Assembly (NCBI RefSeq): GCF_900109465.1
Contig: NZ_FOAZ01000001.1
Location: forward strand, 509,926-573,925
DNA: 64,000 bases
Source of the DNA: Streptacidiphilus jiangxiensis
GTDB taxonomy: Bacteria > Actinomycetota > Actinomycetes > Streptomycetales > Streptomycetaceae
Direction: 5' to 3'
Shown here one piece after another: positions 31,446 to 39,760 of this stretch. A program made the position numbers and the translations under genes. Positions within the stretch are counted from its first letter, which is position 1; each line of letters begins with the position of its first letter. The notes below the pieces were generated by a model. That model saw nothing but the letters and a program-made list of their open reading frames with translations. It did not search any database and was not told where the DNA came from.

Positions 31446-33455
31446 TTACCGACGAGCGTCGGCGACGGAGCCGACGGTGCCGACGGAGCCGGCGGAGCCG
31501 ACGGTGCCGGTGGCGCGGACGCGCGGGGCGTCGAGCGGCTGGTCGGCGGGGGAGCGGTGGTGGGCGTCGCCGCGGGTGCGGGTCGGCGCGGGGGAGGGGA
31601 CGACGGACCGGGAGCACAGCACGCCGTCGGCGGTGAGCGAGACGAGACGGCCGGCTTGTCCGGCCAGCAGGGTGGCGCCGGCCGCGGGGGCGAGGACCTG
31701 CCAGGGCTGTTCCGTGGCGGGCGGCCGGTGCAGGACGCGGTCCTGGTCGTCGAGTGCGTACAGCCGCCCGTTGACCGCCGTCACGGTCCGCAGCCTGGTC
31801 CCGGCCGGTGGCGGGGCGAGGACCCGCCAGCGGCGCGGCGCGCTCTGCGGCGCGGTCCACAGCGTGCCGCGCCGGTCCAGGGCGAAGAAGCGGGCGTCGC
31901 AGACCGCGAGGCCGACGGTCCCCTCCGGGCAGCGGCCGGCCGTGCGCCAGCCACGGGCCTCGGGGTAGGCCGACCGCGCCAGCAGGCGGCCGGCGCCGTC
32001 CACCCCGTAGAGCGCCAGCGGTCCGTCGACGGTGGCCTCGCGCGGGGCGGCGAGCGCGAGCAGGTCGGGTGCGGGGCCGGCCGGTCGCAGCCGGCGGTTG
32101 TGCTGGTCCGCGGGACGCACCCCGAGGGTGCCGTCCGCCATCGCCGCGAAGAGCCAGGGCCCCGCGCCGGCCAGGGCGCGGGCGCCGCGCGCCGAACCGA
32201 AGGCCGTCCAGCCGCCCGCGTGGGCGGGCGCGGAGAGGCGTTCCAGCACGTTGCGGGTGATCCGGTCGACCACCGGATCGTGGAGCGCCGCTCCCCAGTT
32301 GACCGTCCCGGCGTTGAAGACGGTGCCGGCCCCGGACCGGAAGACGCCCAGCACCGCCCAGCCGCCCTGGCCGTAGGCCTCCCAGTGGCGCAGGTCGGCC
32401 GTGGCGAGCACGGCGAACGAGGCGGGTGTGCCGTCGCGCCCGGTGGCGGTGGGGACTCCGTCCGCGAACTCCAGGTCGGCCGCGTCGGTCTCGTAGCCGA
32501 GGGCGCCGCGGGCGAAGCTGTCGCCGTCCCGCAGACCGGTTCCCTCGAAGACCCAGTGGTCGGCGAAGGCGACGGTGTAGGACTCGCGGCGCATCAGCGG
32601 CATCGAGGGGCCCCAGCAGCCCGCGCCGCTGCGGAAGCTCAGGCCGGTCAGGGAGTTCTCGGGGCGGTGGACCGGGTCGGACGACCACTCCACGGTGGTG
32701 CGTTCGGGCCGGGTCGAGGCCAGCGGGTCGGTGGCGGCGTCGCGGTGGCAGACCATGGTGCGGCCGCCGTCCTCCAGACGCATCTGCCACCAGGCGGTGT
32801 TGGCGCCGAACACGGCGAGGTTGCCGCCGGCGCGGACGAACCCCTCGACCTGGTCGCGCATCTCCCAGGTCCAGTACTCGTCGTGGCCGTTCACGACCAG
32901 CAGCCGGTAGCCGACCAGGGCCTGCGGATCGAGGTGGAGGTCGAGGTTGGAGCAGTAGTCGGCGTCGCCGTGGTCCGCGGCCGGGCCGTGGCGGCGCAAC
33001 CAGCGCATCAGCCCCTCCTCCCAGCGCTCGGGGGGAGGCCCGCCGCCGGGGCGGTCGAAGCTGACGCGTGCCGCGCGGTCGGGGTCCTCGGTCCAGTAGA
33101 GGCCCTCACCCGGGACGCCGCTGCGGTTGTAGGCCTGCCAGGTGGCGAACGGGACGGAGAGCAGCAGCCGGCGTCGCGGTGCGCCCGCGGCCGGGCGGAC
33201 CACGAACCAGACCTCGCCGTCCTCACCCCGGCCCGGCTCGAAGACGGCGCGGTACAGCGAGCTGCGCCAGTCGCGCGGGACGGTCAGCCGCCAGTGCGCG
33301 CCGGTCACGGAGGCACTGAGCACCGTCCGGCCGTCGACGGCGTCCTCGACCGTCACCCGGCCGCGGACCGGGCCGGGCCGGGTGGAGCTCACGACGAAGT
33401 CCAGCTGCTCCCCGGCCCGACACGAGGTCGCCGCCGCGTATGCCACCAAGGTCAC
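31446..33455 (-). CDS. N,N-dimethylformamidase beta-subunit-like protein with beta-propeller-like C-terminus
   Basis: 669 residues from GTG 33455, which has GGGGGAGG 9 bases upstream; a TTG at 33527 would lie inside the operator and is rejected. Residues about 1-440 resemble the large subunit of N,N-dimethylformamidase and related amidohydrolases: PFATWQAYNRSGVPGEGLYW, YCSNLDLHLDP, LVVNGHDEYWTWEMRD and a glutamine-amidotransferase-like fold. Residues about 450-630 form repeated blades (PWLFAAMADGTLGVRP, ALYGVDGAGRLLARS, RFFALDRRGTLWTAP, RLYALDDQDRVLHRP). The C-terminus is a Gly/Ser/Val repeat (TGTVGSAGSVGTVGSV). No signal peptide. It is 195 bases upstream of the NRPS-MFS gene on the same strand and could share its transcript. 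Substrate unknown. Confidence 0.75.
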   Translation of the reverse strand: MTLVAYAAATSCRAGEQLDFVVSSTRPGPVRGRVTVEDAVDGRTVLSASVTGAHWRLTVPRDWRSSLYRAVFEPGRGEDGEVWFVVRPAAGAPRRRLLLSVPFATWQAYNRSGVPGEGLYWTEDPDRAARVSFDRPGGGPPPERWEEGLMRWLRRHGPAADHGDADYCSNLDLHLDPQALVGYRLLVVNGHDEYWTWEMRDQVEGFVRAGGNLAVFGANTAWWQMRLEDGGRTMVCHRDAATDPLASTRPERTTVEWSSDPVHRPENSLTGLSFRSGAGCWGPSMPLMRRESYTVAFADHWVFEGTGLRDGDSFARGALGYETDAADLEFADGVPTATGRDGTPASFAVLATADLRHWEAYGQGGWAVLGVFRSGAGTVFNAGTVNWGAALHDPVVDRITRNVLERLSAPAHAGGWTAFGSARGARALAGAGPWLFAAMADGTLGVRPADQHNRRLRPAGPAPDLLALAAPREATVDGPLALYGVDGAGRLLARSAYPEARGWRTAGRCPEGTVGLAVCDARFFALDRRGTLWTAPQSAPRRWRVLAPPPAGTRLRTVTAVNGRLYALDDQDRVLHRPPATEQPWQVLAPAAGATLLAGQAGRLVSLTADGVLCSRSVVPSPAPTRTRGDAHHRSPADQPLDAPRVRATGTVGSAGSVGTVGSVADARR

Positions 33456-33490
33456 CTCGTGCCGCCTCCCCCGGGCAGACCACTGGACCC

Positions 33491-33528
33491 ATTGGTCCAG
33501 ACCTAGGTGGAGATTGGCATAGACCAAT
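33491..33528. promoter_or_regulatory. Tandem DasR-type operators before the formamidase-like gene
   Basis: Two 16-base sites, ATTGGTCCAGACCTAG (33491-33506) and ATTGGCATAGACCAAT (33513-33528), are 22 bases apart, two helical turns. They lie 36-73 bases upstream of the GTG of the leftward formamidase-like gene and just after the dasR stop. They can only serve a leftward promoter, so they probably control that gene and possibly the NRPS-MFS gene behind it. Confidence 0.75.
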
Positions 33529-33590
33529 GGGGGGTGGCAACACCCTTGGGGGCCCGGCCGACCGGCGCGGGGCGGGGCCCCGGACGGCTC

Positions 33591-34364
33591 CTACGCCTCC
33601 GGCCTGCGCAGTCGGGCCGTGAACTTGTAGCGGTCGCCGCGGTAGACCGAGCGCACCCACTCGACCGGCTCGCCGCCGGCGTCGAAGGAGTGGCGCGAGA
33701 GCAGCAGCATCGGCAGGCCGACGTCGGTGCCGAGCACGCCCGCCTCACGCGGGGTGGCCAGGGAGGTCTCGATGGTCTCCTCGGCCTCGGCGACGCTGAC
33801 GCTGTAGACCTCGCTGAGCGCGGTGTACAGCGAGTTGTACTTGGCCAGGTTCCGGCGCAGCGCGGGGAAGCGCTTGGCGCTCAGGTGCGCGGTCTCGATG
33901 GCCATCGGGTCGCCGTTGGCCAGGCGCAGGCGCTCGACGCGCAGCACGCGACCGCCGGGACGGATGTCCAGCAACTCGGCGAGCCGGTCGTCGGCCGTGA
34001 TGTAGCCGACCTCCAGCAGTCGGGAGGTGGGCTCCAGGCCCTGGGCGCGCATGTCCTCCGTGTAGGAGGTGAGCTGCAGCGCCTGGGAGACCTTGGGCTT
34101 GGCGACGAAGGTGCCCTTGCCCTGGATCCGCTCCAGCCGTCCCTCGACCACCAGCTCCTGCAGCGCCTGGCGCACCGTGGTGCGGGAGGTCTCGAACTCC
34201 AGCGCCAGGGTCCGCTCCGGCGGCACGGGTGTGCCGGGGGCCTGGGTCTGGGTGATCTGCAGCAGGTGGCGCTTGAGCCGGTAGTACTTCGGGACGCGCG
34301 CGGTGGACGCCCCCGTCTGAGCCTCCTCGGCCAGGGCCGGCCCGGGGCCCCCTTCGGTCGTCAT
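33591..34364 (-). CDS. dasR: DasR, GntR/HutC-family global regulator of GlcNAc and chitin metabolism
   Basis: 257 residues from ATG 34364 (AGGAG 5 bases upstream). Winged helix at about 25-95 ([40 protein letters not shown]) and a UTRA effector domain at about 110-245 ([40 protein letters not shown]). The sequence agrees almost residue for residue with S. coelicolor DasR as I remember it. DasR binds dre sites, is released by GlcN-6-P/GlcNAc-6-P, and governs pts, nag, chitinase and several antibiotic clusters. Its gene is divergent from dasA, with dre sites in the gap, as in other streptomycetes. Here its downstream neighbour is the formamidase-like gene bordering the NRPS locus. Confidence 0.95.
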   Translation of the reverse strand: MTTEGGPGPALAEEAQTGASTARVPKYYRLKRHLLQITQTQAPGTPVPPERTLALEFETSRTTVRQALQELVVEGRLERIQGKGTFVAKPKVSQALQLTSYTEDMRAQGLEPTSRLLEVGYITADDRLAELLDIRPGGRVLRVERLRLANGDPMAIETAHLSAKRFPALRRNLAKYNSLYTALSEVYSVSVAEAEETIETSLATPREAGVLGTDVGLPMLLLSRHSFDAGGEPVEWVRSVYRGDRYKFTARLRRPEA

Positions 34365-34507
34365 CACCGCTCCTGGTTCCTCGTCCCCTGTCCTCGCCGC
34401 CGGCACGCTGCCGCTCGGCCTTATGGTGGCACGTCCGCCTGCGCGAAAGCATGCTGAGCGCGAAGCCGGGAGCCGTTCGGCCGTCCCGCGACGGGCGCGT
34501 GACGGCG

Positions 34508-34547
34508 ATTGGTCCAGGCCAAGCGCTTCTGCATGGTCTAGACCTTG
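34508..34547. promoter_or_regulatory. Two DasR operators on the dasR side of the dasR-dasA gap
   Basis: ATTGGTCCAGGCCAAG (34508-34523) and CATGGTCTAGACCTTG (34532-34547) contain the TGGTC-N2-G-ACC core and are 24 bases apart. They are 144-183 bases upstream of dasR and may provide autoregulation. A third, weaker candidate (ACCGGTCCAGGTCAAA) lies at 34588-34603. Confidence 0.75.
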
Positions 34548-34694
34548 GACCCGATGCTTGGCAAGACCCCAGTTCCGGACGAGTGCGACCGGTCCAGGTC
34601 AAACGGTGTACCAATCGGTCACGCTGGGGAGCACCTCGGATGTCGGCTTGATAACGGCTCCGGTTCTTCTGTTCGCAACCCGTTGACACTCGTA

Positions 34695-34734
34695 TTTGGT
34701 CTAGGCCAAGCTCCAGGCACTGGTCTAAACCACC
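34695..34734. promoter_or_regulatory. Two DasR operators in the dasA promoter
   Basis: TTTGGTCTAGGCCAAG (34695-34710) and ACTGGTCTAAACCACC (34719-34734) are 24 bases apart; the second is the best match to the consensus in the window (14 of 16). A TTGACA hexamer at 34683-34688 just upstream could be the dasA -35 box. The dasA start codon is 118-157 bases downstream. Confidence 0.85.
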
Positions 34735-34851
34735 GCGACCAAAAAACAATCCCCGACCCATCGCTGGGAATGCGGCACCCTCGACCCCGTGTCGGGCAGG
34801 GCGCCGTACCGGAACGGATGGGGGGAAATCCGGGCATCCCAGGAGGATGGC

Positions 34852-36126
34852 GTGAACCGTCGACTTATCGCCGCTGTCGGCACCGCGGCCGTGCTGGTCA
34901 GCGTTGCCGCATGCAGCTCCAGCTCCACGAGCAGCACTGGTTCCAGCTCGCCGAGCAGCTACGCCGGCAAGACCCTCACCGTCTGGTTCATGAGCGGCTC
35001 GAACACGCCGAAGTGGACCGCCCAGGTCCAGGCCGACTTCGAGAAGGCCTACCCGGGCGCCAAGCTGAACATCCAGGTCCAGCAGTGGAACGGTATCGGC
35101 CAGAAGGTCACCACCGCCCTGTCGGAGAACACCCCGCCGGACGTCCTGGAGATGGGCAACACCCAGACCGCGGGCTACGCGGCCACCGGTGGCCTGATGG
35201 ACCTGACCTCGGTCAAGTCCGAGCTCGGCGGCGACAAGTGGGCGCCCAACCTGAACAACTCCGCCGTCTTCAACGGCAAGCAGTACGCCGCCCCGTGGTA
35301 CTTCACCAACCGCGTCGTGATCTACAACAAGAAGCTGTGGACCGCGGCCGGTCTGACCAGCGCCCCGCAGACGCTGACGGACTTCTACGCCGACCTCACC
35401 AAGCTGAACGCCACCAAGGGCGTCTCCCAGGCGCTCTACATGCCGGGTGAGGAGTGGTACACCTACTTCGGCATGCTGCTCGGCCAGGGCGGCAAGATCG
35501 CCGTCCAGCAGAACGGCAAGTGGGTCGGCAACCTGGAGTCCCCCGAGGCCAAGGCGGCCATGGCGGTCTACGCGAAGCTGCAGGGCTTCTCCAAGGCCCC
35601 CAAGGACAAGGACGAGGCGACCCCGCAGCAGTCCACCGTCTTCTCCAAGGGCGACGTGGGCGCCGAGATCGGCCTGAGCTGGGAGGCCCCGGCCCCGACC
35701 GCGATCCCGGCCGACCAGATCGGTTACTTCCCGCTCCCCAGCGACACCGCGGGCAAGCCGATGCCGGTCTTCCTCGGTGGCTCGAACCTGGCGATCGCCC
35801 AGAACAGCCAGAACAAGGACCTCGCGGTCGGCTTCCTGAAGATCGCGCTGGACGACAAGAACGAGGGCGAGTTCGCCTCCGAGGCGGGCATCGTCCCGAA
35901 CAACCCGGCGCTGAACTCCCTGGCGAACACCCCGTTCGCCCAGGCCGCCCTCCCGGCCGCCGGCCAGGGTGACACCACCCCGAACCTGCCGCAGTGGGCC
36001 GCGGTCGAGAACACCCCGAACCCGATCAAGCAGTTCATGACGGACGTGCTCGAGGGCAAGGACTACGCGACCGCCGCGAAGACCGCGGACGACGAGATCA
36101 CCAAGCGTCTCAACGCTCAGCAGTAA
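34852..36126 (+). CDS. dasA: DasA, N,N'-diacetylchitobiose-binding lipoprotein of an ABC importer
   Basis: 424 residues from GTG 34852, with AGGAGG 5 bases upstream. Lipoprotein signal ending in SVAAC (Cys about residue 20), then a Ser/Thr linker. The mature part is a family 1 solute-binding protein (KTLTVWFMSGSNTPKW, NTPPDVLEMGNTQTAGYAAT, AAPWYFTNRVVIYNKKLW, FLGGSNLAIAQNSQNKDLAV). It delivers chitobiose to the DasB/DasC permease; the ATPase is the shared MsiK encoded elsewhere. It is first in dasA-dasB-dasC-nagZ, separated from dasB by a strong hairpin that may keep binding-protein mRNA in excess. Confidence 0.95.
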   Translation: MNRRLIAAVGTAAVLVSVAACSSSSTSSTGSSSPSSYAGKTLTVWFMSGSNTPKWTAQVQADFEKAYPGAKLNIQVQQWNGIGQKVTTALSENTPPDVLEMGNTQTAGYAATGGLMDLTSVKSELGGDKWAPNLNNSAVFNGKQYAAPWYFTNRVVIYNKKLWTAAGLTSAPQTLTDFYADLTKLNATKGVSQALYMPGEEWYTYFGMLLGQGGKIAVQQNGKWVGNLESPEAKAAMAVYAKLQGFSKAPKDKDEATPQQSTVFSKGDVGAEIGLSWEAPAPTAIPADQIGYFPLPSDTAGKPMPVFLGGSNLAIAQNSQNKDLAVGFLKIALDDKNEGEFASEAGIVPNNPALNSLANTPFAQAALPAAGQGDTTPNLPQWAAVENTPNPIKQFMTDVLEGKDYATAAKTADDEITKRLNAQQ

Positions 36127-36134
36127 TCCCCGAC

Positions 36135-36174
36135 GGTGCCGCCGGCCGTCCGCACCAGGGCGGCCGGCGGCACC
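36135..36174 (+). terminator. Intra-operon hairpin between dasA and dasB
   Basis: Perfect 14-base stem (GGTGCCGCCGGCCG at 36135-36148 with 36161-36174), no T run. Such hairpins after a binding-protein gene often cause partial termination or protect the upstream mRNA, giving more binding protein than permease. Confidence 0.65.
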
Positions 36175-36213
36175 GCTCGGCGCGTTCCCGGCCGGTTCGA
36201 GGAAGTGGTAGTC

Positions 36214-37209
36214 ATGACAGTGCAGTCCGAGGGAGTGCAGACTCACTCGCCCAGCAGCGGATCCGCCGGCGGGCCCAAGGCCCCGGTGCTCAAGCGACAG
36301 AGATCCGGCAGCGGCGCCGGCCGGCTGTCCAAAGCGACCCCGTACCTGCTGCTGCTGCCGGCGACGCTGGCGACGCTGGTGCTGCTGGGGTACCCGGCCG
36401 TCAAGATCGTGCTGATCTCGTTCCAGAAGCTCAACATGTTCGAGCTGATCCAGCACACGACGGTCTGGAACGGCTTCCAGAACTACACCGACCAGCTGAC
36501 CAGCGGCGAGTTCTGGCACACCGCCGAGCGGTCGGTCTTCTTCACCCTGGCCAACGTCGTGCTGATCATGGTGGTCGGTTCGCTGGTCGGCCTGCTGCTC
36601 AACCGGCTCGGCAAGCGCATGCGGCTCTTCCTCTCGGTGGCGCTGATCCTCGCCTGGGCGATGCCGGTGGTCGCCGCGACCACCGTCTACCAGTGGCTGT
36701 TCGACTCGCAGTTCGGCGTCGCCGACTGGTTCCTCAGCGCCTTCGGCTGGCACTCGATGGCGCACTACAACTGGTTCAGCACCCAGCTGTCGACCTTCGC
36801 GGTGATCACTCTGCTGATCGTCTGGATGTCGATCCCGTTCGTGGCGCTCACCATGTACGCCGCCCTGACCACCATCCCGGGCGAGCTCTACGAGGCGGCC
36901 CGGATGGACGGGGCCGGCATGTGGAAGTCCTTCCGCTTCGTGACCTTCCCCGCGCTCAAGCCGTTCTTCCTCGGCACGACCTTCCTCGAGGTCATCTGGA
37001 TCTTCAAGGCGTTCACCCAGGTCCTGGCCGTCAACCAGGGCGGGCCGGACCGCCTGACCGAGACCCTGCCGGTGTACTCATTCGTCGAGGGTGTGGGCAA
37101 CCAGCACTACGGGGTGGGTGCCGCGATCGCGGTGCTGACCATCCTGATCCTGCTGGCGCTGACGGCCTACTACCTCCGCATCATCCTGAAGCAGGAGGAC
37201 GAGCTGTGA
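36214..37209 (+). CDS. dasB: DasB, chitobiose ABC transporter permease
   Basis: 331 residues from ATG 36214; AGGAAG lies about 9 bases upstream and the N-terminal 35 residues are hydrophilic. Six transmembrane helices follow (PYLLLLPATLATLVLLGYPA, VVLIMVVGSLVGLLL and others). The cytoplasmic EAA loop that meets the ATPase reads YEAARMDGAGMWKSF near residue 230. MalF/sugar permease family. It overlaps dasC by 4 bases (GTGA). Confidence 0.93.
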   Translation: MTVQSEGVQTHSPSSGSAGGPKAPVLKRQRSGSGAGRLSKATPYLLLLPATLATLVLLGYPAVKIVLISFQKLNMFELIQHTTVWNGFQNYTDQLTSGEFWHTAERSVFFTLANVVLIMVVGSLVGLLLNRLGKRMRLFLSVALILAWAMPVVAATTVYQWLFDSQFGVADWFLSAFGWHSMAHYNWFSTQLSTFAVITLLIVWMSIPFVALTMYAALTTIPGELYEAARMDGAGMWKSFRFVTFPALKPFFLGTTFLEVIWIFKAFTQVLAVNQGGPDRLTETLPVYSFVEGVGNQHYGVGAAIAVLTILILLALTAYYLRIILKQEDEL

Positions 37210-38033
37210 GGCGCTCCCTGTTCGGACGGACCTGGCCCAACGCCGTCGCGGTCGTTCTGTTCGTGTTCTTCGTGTTCCCCGTCTACTGGATGGTGGCGAC
37301 GTCCTTCAAGAAGGACACCGACATCATCAGCACCACCCCGGTGTTCCTGCCGCTGAACGGCACACTCCAGCACTTCACCCGGGCGTTCCACTCGCAGGGG
37401 TTCTGGACGCTGGTGCTCGACAGCATCACCGTCACCTCGTGCTCCGTGGTCTTCTCGCTGATCATCGCCCTGCTGGCGGCCTTCGCGGTGACCCGGATGC
37501 GGTTCAAGGGCCGCAAGGCCTTCCTGCTGGTCATCATGATCGCGCAGATGGCCCCGTGGGAGGTCATGGTCATCGCGGTCTACATGATCGTGCGTGACAG
37601 CAACATGCTGAACAGCCTGGTCCCGCTGACCGCGTTCTACATGATGATGGTCCTTCCGTTCACCATCCTCACGCTGCGCGGCTTCATCGCGGCGGTGCCC
37701 AAGGAGCTCGAGGAGTCGGCCATGGTCGACGGCTGCTCCCGGCGCCAGGCCTTCGTCAAGGTCGTGCTGCCGCTGCTGGCGCCCGGCCTGATGGCCACCT
37801 CGCTCTTCGGCTTCATCACCGCGTGGAACGAGTACCCGCTGGTCCTGGTGCTGAACAAGGAGAGCGCGCAGACCCTGCCGCTCTGGCTGACCCAGTTCCA
37901 GACCAACTTCGGCGACGACTGGGGCGCCACCATGGCCGCCTCCACGGTCTTCGCCCTCCCGATCCTCGTGGTCTTCTTCATCCTGCAGCGCAAGGCCGTC
38001 GGCGGCCTCACGGCCGGCGCGGTGAAGGGCTGA
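37206..38033 (+). CDS. dasC: DasC, chitobiose ABC transporter permease
   Basis: 275 residues, GTG 37206 overlapping the dasB stop. MalG-type permease with six helices (NAVAVVLFVFFVFPVYWMV first) and the EAA loop as LEESAMVDGCSRRQAFVKVV near residue 165. The long periplasmic segment after helix 1 (TSFKKDTDIISTTPVFLP) is typical of MalG homologues. It works with DasB as the membrane pair for DasA. The next gene begins 2 bases after its stop. Confidence 0.93.
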   Translation: MRRSLFGRTWPNAVAVVLFVFFVFPVYWMVATSFKKDTDIISTTPVFLPLNGTLQHFTRAFHSQGFWTLVLDSITVTSCSVVFSLIIALLAAFAVTRMRFKGRKAFLLVIMIAQMAPWEVMVIAVYMIVRDSNMLNSLVPLTAFYMMMVLPFTILTLRGFIAAVPKELEESAMVDGCSRRQAFVKVVLPLLAPGLMATSLFGFITAWNEYPLVLVLNKESAQTLPLWLTQFQTNFGDDWGATMAASTVFALPILVVFFILQRKAVGGLTAGAVKG

Positions 38034-38034
38034 C

Positions 38035-39597
38035 GTGCACGTGGCTCTCATCGGACCGTCCTCGTCCCGGACGAAGGACCGGCTGCACCGTGACGCCCTC
38101 ACCGTGCTCCAGCCGGGCTTCGTGGGCACCGAGCCGCCGGACTGGCTGCGTCGCCACCTCGCCGACGGCCTCGGCTCGGTGGCGCTGTTCGCCCGCAACG
38201 TGACCGACCCCGCGCAGCTCGCCCTGCTCACCGCCGAGCTGCGCCGGGAGAATCCGCACGTCCTGGTCGCCATCGACGAGGAGGGCGGCGACGTCACCCG
38301 CCTGGAGGCGGGCAGCGGTTCCTCCTGGCCCGGCAACCTCGCGCTCGGCGCGGTCGACGACCCGGGCCTGACCCGGGACGTGGCACGGGAGCTGGGCCGG
38401 GCACTGGCCGAGTGCGGCGTCAACTACAACTGGGCACCCTCGGCCGACGTCAACTCCAACCCGGACAACCCGGTGATCGGCGTGCGCTCCTTCGGCGCCG
38501 ACCCGGAGGGCTGTGCGCGGCACACCGCCGCCTGGGTGGAGGGCCTGCAGTCGGCCGGCGTGGCCGCCTGCGCCAAGCACTTCCCCGGCCACGGCGACAC
38601 CGCGGTCGACTCGCACCTCGGCCTGCCCGTGGTCGACATCGACGTGGACCTGCTGCGCTCGCGCGACCTGGTCCCGTTCAAGGCGGCGATCGCCGCCGGC
38701 GCCAAGGCCGTGATGACCGCTCACATCATGGTCCCGGCGCTGGACGGCGATCGTCCCGCGACGCTCAGCCGGGCCGTGCTGGACCTGCTGCGGTCGGCCC
38801 CGGCCGACGGCGGGCTCGGCTACGACGGGCTGATCGTCACCGACGGCATCGAGATGGGCGCCATCGCGGACACCTACGGGGTGGCCCGCGGCAGCGTGCT
38901 GGCCGTCGCGGCCGGCGTCGACGCGATCTGCGTCGGCGGTGGCCTGGCCGACGAGGAGACCGTGCTCGGCCTGCGCGACGCGCTCGTGCAGGCGGTCCGC
39001 GCCGGTGAGCTGGACGAGGAACGGCTGGCGCAGGCCGCCGACCGGGTCCGCGCGCTGGGCTCGTGGGCCGCGGAGCAGGTGGAGGCCGGCGGTCGGCTCG
39101 CGCCGGACCTGGCCATCGGGCTGCGCGCCGCACGGCGCGCGCTGCGGGTGACCCGTGCCCCCGGGATCGGCTTCGCGCCGGTCACCGAGCGGCCGTACGT
39201 CCTCTCCTTCAGCCCTGTCCCCAACATCGCGGTCGGCGACGACACCCCGTGGGGGGTGGCCGGCATGCTCGGCGCCCGCTTCCCCGGCACGCGCGCCGAG
39301 AGCGTCGGCCCGGACGACGTGACGCCGGAGCTGCTGCCGGCCTTCGTCGAGCGGGTGCGCCGTGAGTCCGCCGGACGGCGCGTGGTGCTGGTCGTGCGCG
39401 ACCTGCACCGGCACGCCTGGATGGCGGCGGCCGTGGACGGCCTGCTGGCGGGTCGTCCGGACGCCGCCGTGGTCGAGATGGGCGTCCCCCAGGCGCCGCC
39501 CCGCGGCGCCCTGCACGTCGCCACGCACGGCGCCGCCCGGGTCTGCGGCCTGGCCGCGGTCGAGGTGCTGACCGGGCAGCCGGGCGTCCAACTCTGA
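38035..39597 (+). CDS. dasD: Glycoside hydrolase family 3 beta-N-acetylglucosaminidase (DasD-like)
   Basis: 520 residues from GTG 38035, directly after dasC. It lacks a signal peptide, so it acts in the cytoplasm. The NagZ-type signature KHFPGHGDTAVDSH lies near residue 180 and holds the His/Asp acid-base dyad. The nucleophile region is IVTDGIEMGAIAD near residue 270. A C-terminal domain of about 180 residues follows the catalytic barrel. It would split imported chitobiose to GlcNAc, which yields the effectors that release DasR, so it completes a feed-forward loop. Assigned to dasD from position and family. Confidence 0.9.
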   Translation: MHVALIGPSSSRTKDRLHRDALTVLQPGFVGTEPPDWLRRHLADGLGSVALFARNVTDPAQLALLTAELRRENPHVLVAIDEEGGDVTRLEAGSGSSWPGNLALGAVDDPGLTRDVARELGRALAECGVNYNWAPSADVNSNPDNPVIGVRSFGADPEGCARHTAAWVEGLQSAGVAACAKHFPGHGDTAVDSHLGLPVVDIDVDLLRSRDLVPFKAAIAAGAKAVMTAHIMVPALDGDRPATLSRAVLDLLRSAPADGGLGYDGLIVTDGIEMGAIADTYGVARGSVLAVAAGVDAICVGGGLADEETVLGLRDALVQAVRAGELDEERLAQAADRVRALGSWAAEQVEAGGRLAPDLAIGLRAARRALRVTRAPGIGFAPVTERPYVLSFSPVPNIAVGDDTPWGVAGMLGARFPGTRAESVGPDDVTPELLPAFVERVRRESAGRRVVLVVRDLHRHAWMAAAVDGLLAGRPDAAVVEMGVPQAPPRGALHVATHGAARVCGLAAVEVLTGQPGVQL

Positions 39598-39700
39598 GCA
39601 CGCGGTGCGGACATGAACATTCCTGTTCATGTCGCGTACAGGTCGAGGTCCCGGTCGGGTAACGGTCGCCACTCCTGCCACTCAACGCATTGACGGCCCC

Positions 39701-39742
39701 AATGGTCTAGTCCAAGCTTCCCTGCAATTGGTCGAGACCATT
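39701..39742. promoter_or_regulatory. Two DasR operators before the second dasA-like gene
   Basis: AATGGTCTAGTCCAAG (39701-39716) and ATTGGTCGAGACCATT (39727-39742) are 26 bases apart and end 18 bases before the ATG at 39761. A TTGACG hexamer at 39690 could be a -35 box. The gene is thus probably transcribed separately from dasABCD but under the same control. Confidence 0.8.
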
Positions 39743-39760
39743 GGGGAGAGTGGTGCGGAC

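Noticed and set aside
33456-33527. Start of the formamidase-like gene at TTG 33527
   Set aside because: That start sits within a DasR operator; GTG 33455 has a strong ribosome site.
33745-36765. Long minus-strand frame running through dasR, the operator gap and dasA
   Set aside because: It crosses the dasR-dasA promoters and is antisense to dasA; no recognisable domain.
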